Shown here in pieces: positions 28,624-37,685 of a stretch of DNA of 64,000 bases. Source of the stretch: Streptomyces sp. DH12 (GTDB lineage Bacteria; Actinomycetota; Actinomycetes; Streptomycetales; Streptomycetaceae); NCBI RefSeq assembly GCF_020873895.1, contig NZ_JAHWGT010000032.1, positions 18,480-82,479 on the forward strand, in the 5' to 3' direction. The position numbers and the translations under genes are program-made. The number at the start of each line of letters is the position of its first letter. The stretch's first letter is position 1. The notes below the pieces were generated by a model that was given only the letters and a program-made list of their open reading frames with translations, searched no databases and was not told where the DNA came from.

Positions 28624-29667
28624 ATGACCAGTCCAATTGAGATCGAGGGCCGCGAAGCCTCCGTCACCTTGGACAAAGACACCACGGCCAAGACCGAAGC
28701 CGCGGAGGAGACGAAGCAGGGCCACCAGGGCCGCTCGCCCGGCCAGTTGATGTGGATGCGCTTCAAGCGCGACCGCGTCGGCGTCATCTCCGCCTTCGTG
28801 GTGCTCTTCTACTTCGTCATCGGCGCCCTCGCGCCCGTCATCTCCGCGCTGTACGGCAAGGACCCGTACACCCTGTACCCCTCGGTGCCGGGTTACGAGA
28901 ACATCCTTGACGACTTCAGCATGCCGTACGGCACCTTCGGCGGCGTCTCCGGCGAGTTCTGGTTCGGTGTCGAGCCCAAGTTGGGCCGTGACGTGTTCAC
29001 CATGCTCATCTACGGCATCCGCACGTCGCTGTACATGGCTGTCGTCCTCACGGTGCTGTCCGTGGCCACCGGTGTCGTCATCGGCATGGTGAGCGGCTTC
29101 TTCGGCGGCAAGACGGACTACTGGCTGGGCCGCACCACGGACTTCTTCCTCGCCTTCCCGAGCCAGCTCTTCTTCATCGCCTTCATGCCCGTCGTGACCG
29201 CGATGTTCGTCTCCCCGACGGACGAGACGCCCACGTACCTGCGGGCCGTCGCCATCCTCCTCGTGATGTGGTTCCTCGGTTGGATGGGCATGGCGCGTCT
29301 GGTGCGCAGTTCCGTACTCTCCTTGCGGGAACGGGAGTTCGTGGAGGCCGCGCTCGTCTCCGGCGCCTCGCGCTGGCGGATCGTGCGCAAGGAGATCCTG
29401 CCCAACATCGTGACGCCGATCCTGGTGCAGGGCACCTACATGCTGCCCAGCGCCATCCTCAGCATCGCGTTCCTCTCGTACGTCGGTGTCGGCTTCGTAG
29501 AGCCGACACCGGACTGGGGCCGCATGTTCGCCATCGGCTCCGAGATCTACGAGCAGGACCCGGCGTTCATGATCTTCCCGGGCGTCGCCCTGGTGATCTT
29601 CGTCCTCGCCTTCAACCTGCTCGGCGACTCCGTACGCGACGCGTTCGACCCCAAGACCGGACGGTGA
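28624..29667 (+). CDS. bldKA: oligopeptide ABC transporter permease, DppC/OppC type (BldKA-like)
   Basis: 347-aa inner-membrane subunit. A ~45-residue charged cytoplasmic N-tail precedes the first helix (GVISAFVVLFYFVIGALAPV). Four to five helices of the BPD_transp_1 domain follow. The ATPase-docking EAA loop is visible as EAALVSGASRWRIVRKEILPN, and the family ending DSVRDAFDPK is present. Permease first, then lipoprotein, permease and two ATPases is the order of the bldK operon, whose uptake of an extracellular peptide is needed for aerial hyphae in S. coelicolor. Orthology is inferred from order and neighbours. Confidence 0.85.
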   Translation: MTSPIEIEGREASVTLDKDTTAKTEAAEETKQGHQGRSPGQLMWMRFKRDRVGVISAFVVLFYFVIGALAPVISALYGKDPYTLYPSVPGYENILDDFSMPYGTFGGVSGEFWFGVEPKLGRDVFTMLIYGIRTSLYMAVVLTVLSVATGVVIGMVSGFFGGKTDYWLGRTTDFFLAFPSQLFFIAFMPVVTAMFVSPTDETPTYLRAVAILLVMWFLGWMGMARLVRSSVLSLREREFVEAALVSGASRWRIVRKEILPNIVTPILVQGTYMLPSAILSIAFLSYVGVGFVEPTPDWGRMFAIGSEIYEQDPAFMIFPGVALVIFVLAFNLLGDSVRDAFDPKTGR

Positions 29668-29674
29668 CGTCCAC

Positions 29675-29700
29675 GTGCGGGGGAGCTGCCGCCCCCGCAC
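29675..29700 (+). terminator. intercistronic hairpin between bldKA- and bldKB-type genes
   Basis: Perfect 9-bp stem GTGCGGGGG/CCCCCGCAC with an 8-base loop, just after the permease stop and 65 bases before the lipoprotein start. It may protect the downstream mRNA or act as a partial terminator. Confidence 0.55.
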
Positions 29701-29764
29701 CGGGCAACCGGACGGCAGGCAGCACTTTTCTGGACAACGACTCACAGGTAGGTGCACGAGCATC

Positions 29765-31564
29765 ATGAAGTCAATCCGATCGCGTTCCGCGCGCGCCATA
29801 GTCGTCGCCATGGCGGCCGGCTCCCTCGTGCTGACCGGCTGCAGCAGCAACAACGGCGGTGGCGCTCCGAAGGAGAAGGCCCCCGACGCCAGCCACGCCG
29901 CCGCGCAGTCGAAGCCCGTCGCCTACGGCGACGCCGCTGCCTCCGCCGGTCCCGCCAAGGAGGTCGCCGGTGCGAAGTCCGGCGGCTTCATCGAGGTCTA
30001 CCAGCAGTCCGACCTCACCCACATGGACCCGGGCCAGATCTACGTCTCCGACGCCGGCCAGTTCGCGAACCTCGTGTTCCGCAAGCTGACGAACTACCAG
30101 GAGGACGCCAAGGGCAACCTGACCGTCGTCGGTGACATCGCCACCGACTCCGGCCAGACCACCGACGGCGGCAAGACCTGGAAGTTCACACTCAAGGACG
30201 GCATCAAGGACGAGGACGGCAACGTCATCACCTCGGCCGACGTCCGCCACTCCATCGAGCGCCTCTACTCGAAGGTCATCTTCGACGGCCCGTCGTTCGT
30301 CCAGACCTGGCTCTCGGGTGACGACTACCGCAAGGCGCTGCCGGACGGCCCGTACACGGGCAAGCACCTGCCGGACACCGTCCTGGAGACCCCGGACGCG
30401 AAGACGGTCATCTTCAAGTTCGACCAGCCCCGCCCGGACCTGCCGCAGGCCCTGGCCATGGCCGGCTACGCCATCGTGCCCGCGAAGCAGGACACGAAGG
30501 AGAAGTACGACAAGGCCCCGAAGGCGCTCGGTCCGTACAAGATCGCCGAGTACAAGGCGGGCAAGTCCCTGAAGCTGGTCCGCAACACGCACTGGGACCC
30601 GAAGACGGACGCGGTCCGCCACCAGTACCCGGACGGCTACAACTTCACCAACACCATCGACGTGGCGAGCCAGACCAAGCGTCTGATCGCCGACCAGGGT
30701 GAGGCGAAGAACGCCATCCAGTTCACCGACTCGGTCGAGACCACCCTCGTCCGCGACGTCGTGACCAAGCCCGAGGTCAACAAGCGCACCATCAAGGGCT
30801 ACCAGCCCTACGTCTGGCAGCTGACGTTCAACCTGGACAAGCTGAAGGACAAGAAGGTCCGCGACGCGATCACGTACGCGATCCCGAACGAGCGGATGAT
30901 CCAGGCCGACGGCGGCAAGTACGGCGGTGAGGTCGCCGGCGGTCTGTTCGCCCCGACCCTGCCGGGCCACGACCCGAACTACGACCCCTTCGGCAAGAAG
31001 ACCAAGCCGAACGGCGACCCGGAGAAGGCCAAGCAGCTGCTGAAGGAGGCCGGCGTCAAGCCCGGCACCAAGCTGACCTACGCCTACGCGAACACCCCGC
31101 GCGGCCAGGCCCAGTCCCAGATCATCAAGGACACGCTCAACTCCATCGGCTTCAACGTCCAGGCCAAGGAGATCGAGCGGAAGAGCTTCTACGAGCAGAT
31201 CGGCAAGGTCAAGAACCCGTACGACCTGTACATGACCGGCTGGGGCCAGGACTGGTCCTCCCCGTCCACGGTCGTCACCCCGGTCTACGACGGCACCCTC
31301 ATCGCTGACGGCGCCTCGAACTACTCGCACATCAACGACCCCAAGGTCAACGCCCTCATCAAGGAAGCGCTGAAGCTGCAGCCCGAGCAGGCCGCCGCCA
31401 AGTGGGAAGAGGCCCACAAGCGCATCGTCGAGGAGATCAACCCGGCTGCCCCGGTCTACTACTCGAAGCAGCTGCAGCTCTTCGGCTCGAACGTCGGCGG
31501 CGCCCGCTACAGCACCAACTCCAGCTACATCAACATCAACGACCTGTTCGTGAAGCAGCCGTAG
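29765..31564 (+). CDS. bldKB: oligopeptide-binding lipoprotein (BldKB-like)
   Basis: 599 aa. The lipobox VLTGC puts the acylated Cys at residue 26. The SBP_bac_5 domain covers nearly all the rest (IEVYQQSDLTHMDPGQIYVSD, VTKPEVNKRTIKGYQPYVWQLTFNLDKLKD, YDLYMTGWGQDWSSPSTV). A Lys-rich tone throughout distinguishes it from the lipoprotein of the second cluster. It captures extracellular oligopeptides and delivers them to the flanking permeases. Hairpins on both sides suggest it is expressed above the other subunits, as is usual for binding proteins. Confidence 0.88.
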   Translation: MKSIRSRSARAIVVAMAAGSLVLTGCSSNNGGGAPKEKAPDASHAAAQSKPVAYGDAAASAGPAKEVAGAKSGGFIEVYQQSDLTHMDPGQIYVSDAGQFANLVFRKLTNYQEDAKGNLTVVGDIATDSGQTTDGGKTWKFTLKDGIKDEDGNVITSADVRHSIERLYSKVIFDGPSFVQTWLSGDDYRKALPDGPYTGKHLPDTVLETPDAKTVIFKFDQPRPDLPQALAMAGYAIVPAKQDTKEKYDKAPKALGPYKIAEYKAGKSLKLVRNTHWDPKTDAVRHQYPDGYNFTNTIDVASQTKRLIADQGEAKNAIQFTDSVETTLVRDVVTKPEVNKRTIKGYQPYVWQLTFNLDKLKDKKVRDAITYAIPNERMIQADGGKYGGEVAGGLFAPTLPGHDPNYDPFGKKTKPNGDPEKAKQLLKEAGVKPGTKLTYAYANTPRGQAQSQIIKDTLNSIGFNVQAKEIERKSFYEQIGKVKNPYDLYMTGWGQDWSSPSTVVTPVYDGTLIADGASNYSHINDPKVNALIKEALKLQPEQAAAKWEEAHKRIVEEINPAAPVYYSKQLQLFGSNVGGARYSTNSSYININDLFVKQP

Positions 31565-31581
31565 TCCCGGACATCGGCTGA

Positions 31582-31621
31582 CCCGTGGGGGCGCGCGCCA
31601 GGCGGAGCGCGCCCCCACGGG
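31582..31621 (+). terminator. strong intercistronic hairpin after the bldKB-type gene
   Basis: Perfect 15-bp stem (31582-31596 with 31607-31621) and a 10-base loop, 18 bases past the stop. It should act as an attenuating terminator or 3' stabiliser within the operon, lowering transcription of the permease and ATPases relative to the binding protein. Confidence 0.75.
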
Positions 31622-31671
31622 CCCTGAACCCCTCACTGCCCCGCCGCTTCCGAAGAGAGCAGCCGCCCGCC

Positions 31672-32649
31672 ATGCTTCAGTTCCTCATCCGCAGGTTGAC
31701 CGGCGCCGTCGTCATCATGTTCCTGATCGGCGCGTTCACGTTCTTCCTGTTCTACGCCATTCCCCAGGACTTCGCCGCCCTCTCCTGCGGCAAGAACTGC
31801 TCGCCGGAGAACCTGGCCGTCATCCGGGAGAACCTCGGACTCGACAAGCCCATCACCACCCAGTTCTGGACCTTCATGGTCGGGATCGTGGCCGGTCGTG
31901 ACTTCGCCGTCGGCCACTGCGCCGCCCCGTGCCTGGGAGTGTCCTTCAGCTCCGGCAACTTCGTGTGGGACTCCATCGTCGACCGGTTCCCGCTCACGCT
32001 CTCCCTCACCATCGGCGGCCTGATCATCTTCCTGGTGCTGGGGCTCGGCTCGGGCATGCTCGCCGCCTGGAAGCGCGGCACGAAGGTCGACAAGCTCGTC
32101 TCGGGCGCCTCGATGGTGCTCAGCTCCTTCCAGATCTACTTCCTCGGCGCCCTCGTCCTCGGTGTCCTCGTCTACCAGACGGGCTGGATGGCGAACCCGA
32201 GCTACACGCCGTTCTTCGAGGACCCGCTCGCCTGGGCCACCGGTCTGCTCATCCCCTGGGCGGTCATGGCGACGATCTTCACCGCGCAGTACACCCGTAT
32301 GGCGCGCTCGACCATGATCGAGCAGCTCCAGGAGGAGCACGTCCGCACGGCGAAGGCCAAGGGCATGCCGCAGAAGTACGTCTTCTTCCGGTACGCCTGG
32401 CGCGGATCCCTGACGCCCATCGTCACCATCATCGGCATGGACCTCAGCGCGCTGCTCTCCGGCGCCGTCGTCACCGAGTTCACCTTCGACCTTGCCGGCA
32501 TCGGCCGTCTCGCGGTGGAGTCGTCGACCAGCAACGACCTGCCGCTGACGATGGGCGTGATGCTGTTCGGCGCCTTCTTCATCCTGCTGCTGAACATCAT
32601 CGTGGACATCGCCTACGCCTACATCGACCCGCGCGTGCGCCTCGCCTAG
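31672..32649 (+). CDS. bldKC: oligopeptide ABC transporter permease, DppB type (BldKC-like)
   Basis: 325 aa. It starts MLQFLIRRLTGAVVIMFLIGAFTFF, the usual DppB first helix, then a large external loop with four Cys (CGKNCSPEN, HCAAPCLG) that could form two disulfides. The BPD_transp_1 domain follows, with EAA loop EEHVRTAKAKGMPQKYVFFRYAWR and the ending IVDIAYAYIDPRVR. Pairs with the DppC-type subunit to form the channel. Confidence 0.88.
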   Translation: MLQFLIRRLTGAVVIMFLIGAFTFFLFYAIPQDFAALSCGKNCSPENLAVIRENLGLDKPITTQFWTFMVGIVAGRDFAVGHCAAPCLGVSFSSGNFVWDSIVDRFPLTLSLTIGGLIIFLVLGLGSGMLAAWKRGTKVDKLVSGASMVLSSFQIYFLGALVLGVLVYQTGWMANPSYTPFFEDPLAWATGLLIPWAVMATIFTAQYTRMARSTMIEQLQEEHVRTAKAKGMPQKYVFFRYAWRGSLTPIVTIIGMDLSALLSGAVVTEFTFDLAGIGRLAVESSTSNDLPLTMGVMLFGAFFILLLNIIVDIAYAYIDPRVRLA

Positions 32650-32659
32650 GAGAACGACC

Positions 32660-33721
32660 GTGACCACACTGACCAAGACCGAAGACACGCCGGCCCCGAC
32701 CGGGCCGGGGGGCTTCCTCTCGGTCCGCGACCTGCGCGTGGCCTTCTCCACCGAGGACGGCGTCGTCCGGGCCGTCGACGGGCTCTCCTTCGACATCGAG
32801 CGCGGCAAGACGCTGGGCATCGTGGGCGAGTCGGGCTCCGGCAAGTCCGTGACCAACCTGACCGTGCTCGGTCTGCACAACCGCAAGTCGACCGACATCC
32901 AGGGCGAGATCATCCTGGACGGCCAGGAGCTGACCACCGCCTCCGAGAAGGAGCTGGAGAAGATCCGCGGCAACAAGGCCGCCATGATCTTCCAGGACCC
33001 GCTGACGGCGCTCTCCCCGTACTACACGGTGGGCCGGCAGCTCTCCGAGCCGTTCATGAAGCACCGCGGCGCCTCCAAGAAGGAGGCGAAGGACCGCGCG
33101 ATCGAGATGCTGACGAAGGTCGGCATCCCGCAGCCGCGGACCCGCTTCGACGACTACCCGCACCAGTTCTCCGGCGGCATGCGCCAGCGCGCCATGATCG
33201 CCATGTCGCTGATGTGCGACCCCGAGCTGCTCATCGCCGACGAGCCGACCACCGCGCTCGACGTCACCGTGCAGGCCCAGATCCTGGACCTGCTGCGCGA
33301 CCTCCAGCAGGAGTTCGGCTCGGCGATCATCTTCATCACCCACGACCTCGGCGTCATCGCCAACATGGCCGACGACCTGCTGGTCATGTACGCGGGCCGG
33401 GCCGTGGAGCGCGGCAGCGTCCGCGAGGTGCTGCGCGAGCCGAAGCACCCCTACACGTGGGGCCTGCTCAGCTCGATGCCGCGCCTCGGCGGTGACACCA
33501 GCGAGCCGCTCGTGCCGATCCCCGGCACCCCGCCGAGCCTGCTGAACCCGCCCAACGGCTGCCGCTTCCACCCGCGGTGCCGGTTCAAGAGCGAGGTCCC
33601 CGGCGACCGCTGCTCGACCGAGCGGCCCCTGCTGGCGGACGGCCGCGCCGCGGCCTGCCACCTCACGGCGGACCAGAAGCAGTCCATCTTCATCGACCAG
33701 ATCAAGCCCCGGCTGGGCTAG
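32660..33721 (+). CDS. bldKD: oligopeptide ABC transporter ATPase, DppD type (BldKD-like)
   Basis: 353 aa. Walker [12 protein letters not shown]-loop FQDPLTALSP, signature [13 protein letters not shown], Walker [14 protein letters not shown]-loop THDLGVIA. The C-terminal oligo_HPY region (PNGCRFHPRCRFKSE, with later Cys) is typical of peptide importers. GTG start 10 bases after the permease stop. Confidence 0.93.
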   Translation: MTTLTKTEDTPAPTGPGGFLSVRDLRVAFSTEDGVVRAVDGLSFDIERGKTLGIVGESGSGKSVTNLTVLGLHNRKSTDIQGEIILDGQELTTASEKELEKIRGNKAAMIFQDPLTALSPYYTVGRQLSEPFMKHRGASKKEAKDRAIEMLTKVGIPQPRTRFDDYPHQFSGGMRQRAMIAMSLMCDPELLIADEPTTALDVTVQAQILDLLRDLQQEFGSAIIFITHDLGVIANMADDLLVMYAGRAVERGSVREVLREPKHPYTWGLLSSMPRLGGDTSEPLVPIPGTPPSLLNPPNGCRFHPRCRFKSEVPGDRCSTERPLLADGRAAACHLTADQKQSIFIDQIKPRLG

Positions 33722-33734
33722 GAGTCGCAGAGAC

Positions 33735-34832
33735 ATGAGCGAGAACGTCACTCTGCCGCAGCAGGGAACACCGCAGCAGGGAGAACCGCTGCTGAAGGTC
33801 GAAGGGCTGACCAAGCACTTCCCCATCTACGGCGGCTTCCCCTTCAAGCGCCAGGTCGGCGCCGTCAAGGCGGTCGACGGGGTGGACCTCACCGTCCACC
33901 AGGGCGAGGCGCTGGGCCTGGTCGGCGAGTCCGGCTGCGGCAAGTCGACCACCGGCCGGCTGATCACCCGTCTGCTGGAGCCCACCGGCGGAAAGATCGA
34001 GTACGCGGGCGTCGACATCACCCACGCCAAGCGCAAGCAGCTGGCGCCGATCCGGTCCGAGATCCAGATGATCTTCCAGGACCCGTACTCGTCGCTGAAC
34101 CCGCGCCAGACCGTCGGCTCGATCATCAAGAGCCCGATGGAGGTCAACGGGATCAACCCGCCCGGGGGCCGCGAGAAGCGCGTCCGCGAGCTGCTCGAGA
34201 CGGTCGGCCTGAACCCGGAGCACTACAACCGCTTCCCGCACGAGTTCTCCGGCGGCCAGCGCCAGCGCATCGGCGTCGCCCGCGCCCTGGCGCTGGAGCC
34301 GAAGCTGATCGTCGCGGACGAGCCGGTCTCGGCCCTGGACGTGTCGATCCAGGCGCAGGTCGTCAACCTGCTGCAGAAGGTCCAGGAAGAGATGGGCATC
34401 GCCTTCCTCTTCATCGCCCACGACCTGGCGGTCGTCCGGCACTTCTCGCAGCGCGTCGCGGTGATGTACCTGGGCAAGGTCGTGGAGGTCGCCGACCGCG
34501 ACTCCCTGTACAACAGGCCCCGCCACCCGTACACGCACGCGCTGCTGTCGGCCGTGCCGGAGGCGACCGTCGACGAGCCGCAGCGCGAGCGCATCCGCCT
34601 CGAAGGTGACGTTCCGTCGCCGATCAACCCGCCGTCCGGCTGCCGCTTCCGCACCCGCTGCTGGAAGGCGCAGGAGAAGTGCGCCACGGACGACCCGCCG
34701 CTCGTCCGGATCGCCGGCAACGCCGAGGGGCACCTCACCGCGTGCCACTTCCCGGAGGAGCCCACGATCAGGTCGGACAAGGAGGTCGTCCTGGACCCGG
34801 CGCTGGCGGCGCTGGAGTCCGACGCCAAGTAG
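33735..34832 (+). CDS. bldKE: oligopeptide ABC transporter ATPase, DppF type (BldKE-like)
   Basis: 365 aa. Walker [15 protein letters not shown]-loop FQDPYSSLNPRQ, signature [15 protein letters not shown], Walker [22 protein letters not shown], and oligo_HPY tail [18 protein letters not shown]. Forms the heterodimeric motor with the preceding ATPase. 13 bases between the genes. Confidence 0.93.
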   Translation: MSENVTLPQQGTPQQGEPLLKVEGLTKHFPIYGGFPFKRQVGAVKAVDGVDLTVHQGEALGLVGESGCGKSTTGRLITRLLEPTGGKIEYAGVDITHAKRKQLAPIRSEIQMIFQDPYSSLNPRQTVGSIIKSPMEVNGINPPGGREKRVRELLETVGLNPEHYNRFPHEFSGGQRQRIGVARALALEPKLIVADEPVSALDVSIQAQVVNLLQKVQEEMGIAFLFIAHDLAVVRHFSQRVAVMYLGKVVEVADRDSLYNRPRHPYTHALLSAVPEATVDEPQRERIRLEGDVPSPINPPSGCRFRTRCWKAQEKCATDDPPLVRIAGNAEGHLTACHFPEEPTIRSDKEVVLDPALAALESDAK

Positions 34833-34846
34833 GACGTCCGCGTACC

Positions 34847-34876
34847 GAGGCCCCCCGCCGCACGGCGGGGGGCCTC
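34847..34876 (+). terminator. terminator of the bldK-type operon
   Basis: 14-bp perfect stem (34847-34860 with 34863-34876) 14 bases after the last stop. The spacer from here to 35101 contains no gene. Confidence 0.85.
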
Positions 34877-35101
34877 CGGCGTACCCGGGCCGCGGGCGCG
34901 GACCCCGAGGGCATCGAGGCGGGGGCCTCCGGCGCACCCGGACCCGCACCCGGACGAGCGGCGGCGGACCCCGTGCCGAGGAGCCCGCCCCGGCGTCCGC
35001 CCCGGCACCCCGTTGGGTGCCGTGCGCGTGCACGGCCCGCCACCCTGGGGCGATAGTGGGCTAAGCCCGGCAGACCGGCCCAAAGCCCCCAGGAGGCACC
35101 C

Positions 35102-36727
35102 ATGCGCGGAGCCAGCCAGCCCACGAAGTGGGTCGCCTGCGCCGTCGCCGTCGTGCTCGCCGTGTCCGCGACCGCGTGCGGCGGGGGCGGGGGCGGGGGT
35201 GGCGACGGCATCCTCAGCTCATCGTGGGGCGACCCCCAGAACCCCCTGGAGCCCGCCAACACCAACGAGGTCCAGGGCGGCAAGGTCCTCGACATGCTCT
35301 TCCGCGGGCTCAAGCGGTACGACCCGGAGACCGGCGAGGCCAAGGACATGGTCGCCGAGAAGATCGAGACGCCCGACTCGCAGAACTTCACCGTCACCCT
35401 GAAGGACGGGTGGACCTTCAGCAACGGCGAGAAGGTCACCGCGAAGTCGTTCGTCGACGCCTGGAACTACGCCGCCCACCTCGACAGCAAGCAGAACAAC
35501 GCCCCCTTCTTCGCCGACATCGTCGGGTACGAGGAGGTCCACCCCGAGGCCGGCAGCCCGAAGTCGAAGACGATGCGCGGGCTCGTCGTCAAGGACGAGC
35601 GCACCTTCACCGTGGCGCTGACGGACAAGTTCTCCACCTGGCCCGAGACCCTCGGCTACCAGGCGTTCATGCCGCTGCCGCAGGCGTTCTTCGCCGACCG
35701 TGCCGCGTGGCTGGACAAGCCCGTGGGCAACGGCCCGTACACCGTCGAGGCGTACACCAAGGGCAGCGAGATGCGGCTGCGCCGCTGGGACGGGTACCAG
35801 GGCCCGGACAAGGCGCGAAACGCCGGTGTCGACCTGCGGGTCTACACCGACAACAACACCGCCTACCAGGACCTGATCTCCGGCAACCTCGACCTGGTCG
35901 ACGACGTGCCCGCGCAGCAGCTGAAGAACGTCCAGGGCGACCTCGGCGACCGGTACATCAACCAGCCCGCGCTGATCGTCCAGACGCTGTTCTTCCCCTT
36001 CTACCGGCCCGAGTGGAACAAGCCCGGCATGGAGAAGGTCCGCGTCGGGCTCTCCAAGGCGATCAACCGCGAGCAGATCACCCGGCAGATCTTCCAGAAC
36101 ACCCGCACCCCGGCCAAGGACTGGACCTCCCCGGCCCTCGGCGAGCAGGGCGGCTACTCCGACCTCTGCGGTGACGCCTGCGTGTTCGACGCCGCCGAGG
36201 CGAAGCGGCTCATCGAGGAGGGCGGCGGCCTGCCCGGCGGCAAGGTCACGCTCACCTCGAACGTGGACACCGGCTCGCACCGGCAGTGGATGGACGCCGT
36301 CTGCAACAGCGTCAACAACGTCCTCGGCCGCGGCCCGGTCTGCACCGTCAACCCCGTCGGCACCTTCGCCGACTTCCGCAACCAGGTCTCCAACGCCCGC
36401 GTCACCGGCCCGTTCCGCTCCGGCTGGCAGGCCGACTACCCGCTCATCCAGAACTTCCTGGAGCCCCTGTACTACACCGGCGCCTCCTCCAACTACGGCA
36501 AGTGGAGCAACCAGCGCTTCGACGCCCTCGTCGACCGGGCCAACGCCGAGGCCGACGAGGCCGCCGCCGTGAAGCTCTTCCAGGACGCCGAGCGCGTCCT
36601 CGCCGAGCAGATGCCGGCCATCCCCCTCTGGTACCAGAACGGCAGCGCGGGCTACTCCGAGCGGCTCTCCGACGTGAAGCTCAACCAGTTCAGCGTCCCC
36701 GTGTACGACGCGATCAAGGTCGGCTGA
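35102..36727 (+). CDS. oligopeptide-binding lipoprotein of the second importer
   Basis: 541 aa. Signal with lipobox SATAC (Cys at residue 26), followed by a run of glycines as flexible linker and SSSWGDPQNPLEPANTNEV. SBP_bac_5 features include VTLKDGWTFSNGEKVTAKSFVDAWNYA and PVGNGPYTVEAY. AGGAGG precedes the ATG. First gene of a five-gene operon in the order lipoprotein-permease-permease-ATPase-ATPase; binds extracellular peptides or related compounds. Confidence 0.9.
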   Translation: MRGASQPTKWVACAVAVVLAVSATACGGGGGGGGDGILSSSWGDPQNPLEPANTNEVQGGKVLDMLFRGLKRYDPETGEAKDMVAEKIETPDSQNFTVTLKDGWTFSNGEKVTAKSFVDAWNYAAHLDSKQNNAPFFADIVGYEEVHPEAGSPKSKTMRGLVVKDERTFTVALTDKFSTWPETLGYQAFMPLPQAFFADRAAWLDKPVGNGPYTVEAYTKGSEMRLRRWDGYQGPDKARNAGVDLRVYTDNNTAYQDLISGNLDLVDDVPAQQLKNVQGDLGDRYINQPALIVQTLFFPFYRPEWNKPGMEKVRVGLSKAINREQITRQIFQNTRTPAKDWTSPALGEQGGYSDLCGDACVFDAAEAKRLIEEGGGLPGGKVTLTSNVDTGSHRQWMDAVCNSVNNVLGRGPVCTVNPVGTFADFRNQVSNARVTGPFRSGWQADYPLIQNFLEPLYYTGASSNYGKWSNQRFDALVDRANAEADEAAAVKLFQDAERVLAEQMPAIPLWYQNGSAGYSERLSDVKLNQFSVPVYDAIKVG

Positions 36728-36761
36728 GCCGCCCGCAACCCGCCACCCCCGAGGAGGGCTC

Positions 36762-37685
36762 ATGGGGCGTTACCTGGTCCGGCGGCTGCTCCAGATGGTC
36801 CCCGTGTTCATCGGGACCACCCTGCTGATCTTCCTCATGGTGTACGCGCTCGGGGACCCCGTCGCGGCGCTCTTCGGCGACAAGGCGCCCGACCCGGCCA
36901 CCGCCGCCCGCATCCGCGCCGACCTCCACCTCGACGAGCCGCTCTGGAAGCAGTACCTCCTCTACATGGGGGCGATCTTCCAGGGCGACTTCGGCACCGC
37001 CTTCAACGGGCAGCGGGTCACCGAGCTGATGGCGAGCGCCTTCCCCGTCACCCTGCGCCTGACCCTCGTCGCCGTCGTCATCGAGATCGTCGTGGGCATC
37101 ACCCTCGGCGTGGTCAGCGGTCTCAAGCGCGGCCGCCCCCTCGACACCGGGCTGCTCGTCCTCACCCTCGTGGTGATCTCGGTCCCCACCTTCGTCTCCG
37201 GCTACCTCCTGCAGTTCCTCCTCGGCGTCAAATGGGGATGGATCAGCCCGTCCGTCTCCTCGGAGGCCCGCTTCGACGAACTGATCCTCCCCGGCGTGGT
37301 CCTCGCGCTCGTCTCCCTCGCCTACGTCACCCGGCTCAGCCGCACCTCCATCGCCGAGAACACCCGCGCCGACTACGTGCGCACCGCCGTCGCCAAGGGA
37401 CTGCCGCGCCGCCGGGTCGTCACCCACCACCTGCTGCGCAACTCCCTCATCCCCGTCGTGACCTTCATCGGCGCCGACGTGGGCGCCCTGATGGGCGGCG
37501 CGATCGTCACGGAGCGGATCTTCAACATCCACGGCGTGGGCTACCAGCTCTACCAGGGCATCCTGCGCAACAACTCACCCACCGTCGTCGGCTTCGTGAC
37601 GATCCTCGTCATCGTCTTCCTGGTGGCGAACCTGCTCGTCGACCTGCTCTACGCGGTCCTGGACCCGAGGATCCGCTATGCCTGA
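36762..37685 (+). CDS. peptide ABC transporter permease, DppB type
   Basis: 307 aa. Starts MGRYLVRRLLQMVPVFIGTTLLIFLMVYALGD-type first helix, then BPD_transp_1 with NTRADYVRTAVAKGLPRRRV as EAA loop and VADLLVDLLYAVLDPRI-like ending. AGGAGGG upstream. Its last 8 bases overlap the next permease gene, so the two are translationally coupled. Confidence 0.93.
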   Translation: MGRYLVRRLLQMVPVFIGTTLLIFLMVYALGDPVAALFGDKAPDPATAARIRADLHLDEPLWKQYLLYMGAIFQGDFGTAFNGQRVTELMASAFPVTLRLTLVAVVIEIVVGITLGVVSGLKRGRPLDTGLLVLTLVVISVPTFVSGYLLQFLLGVKWGWISPSVSSEARFDELILPGVVLALVSLAYVTRLSRTSIAENTRADYVRTAVAKGLPRRRVVTHHLLRNSLIPVVTFIGADVGALMGGAIVTERIFNIHGVGYQLYQGILRNNSPTVVGFVTILVIVFLVANLLVDLLYAVLDPRIRYA

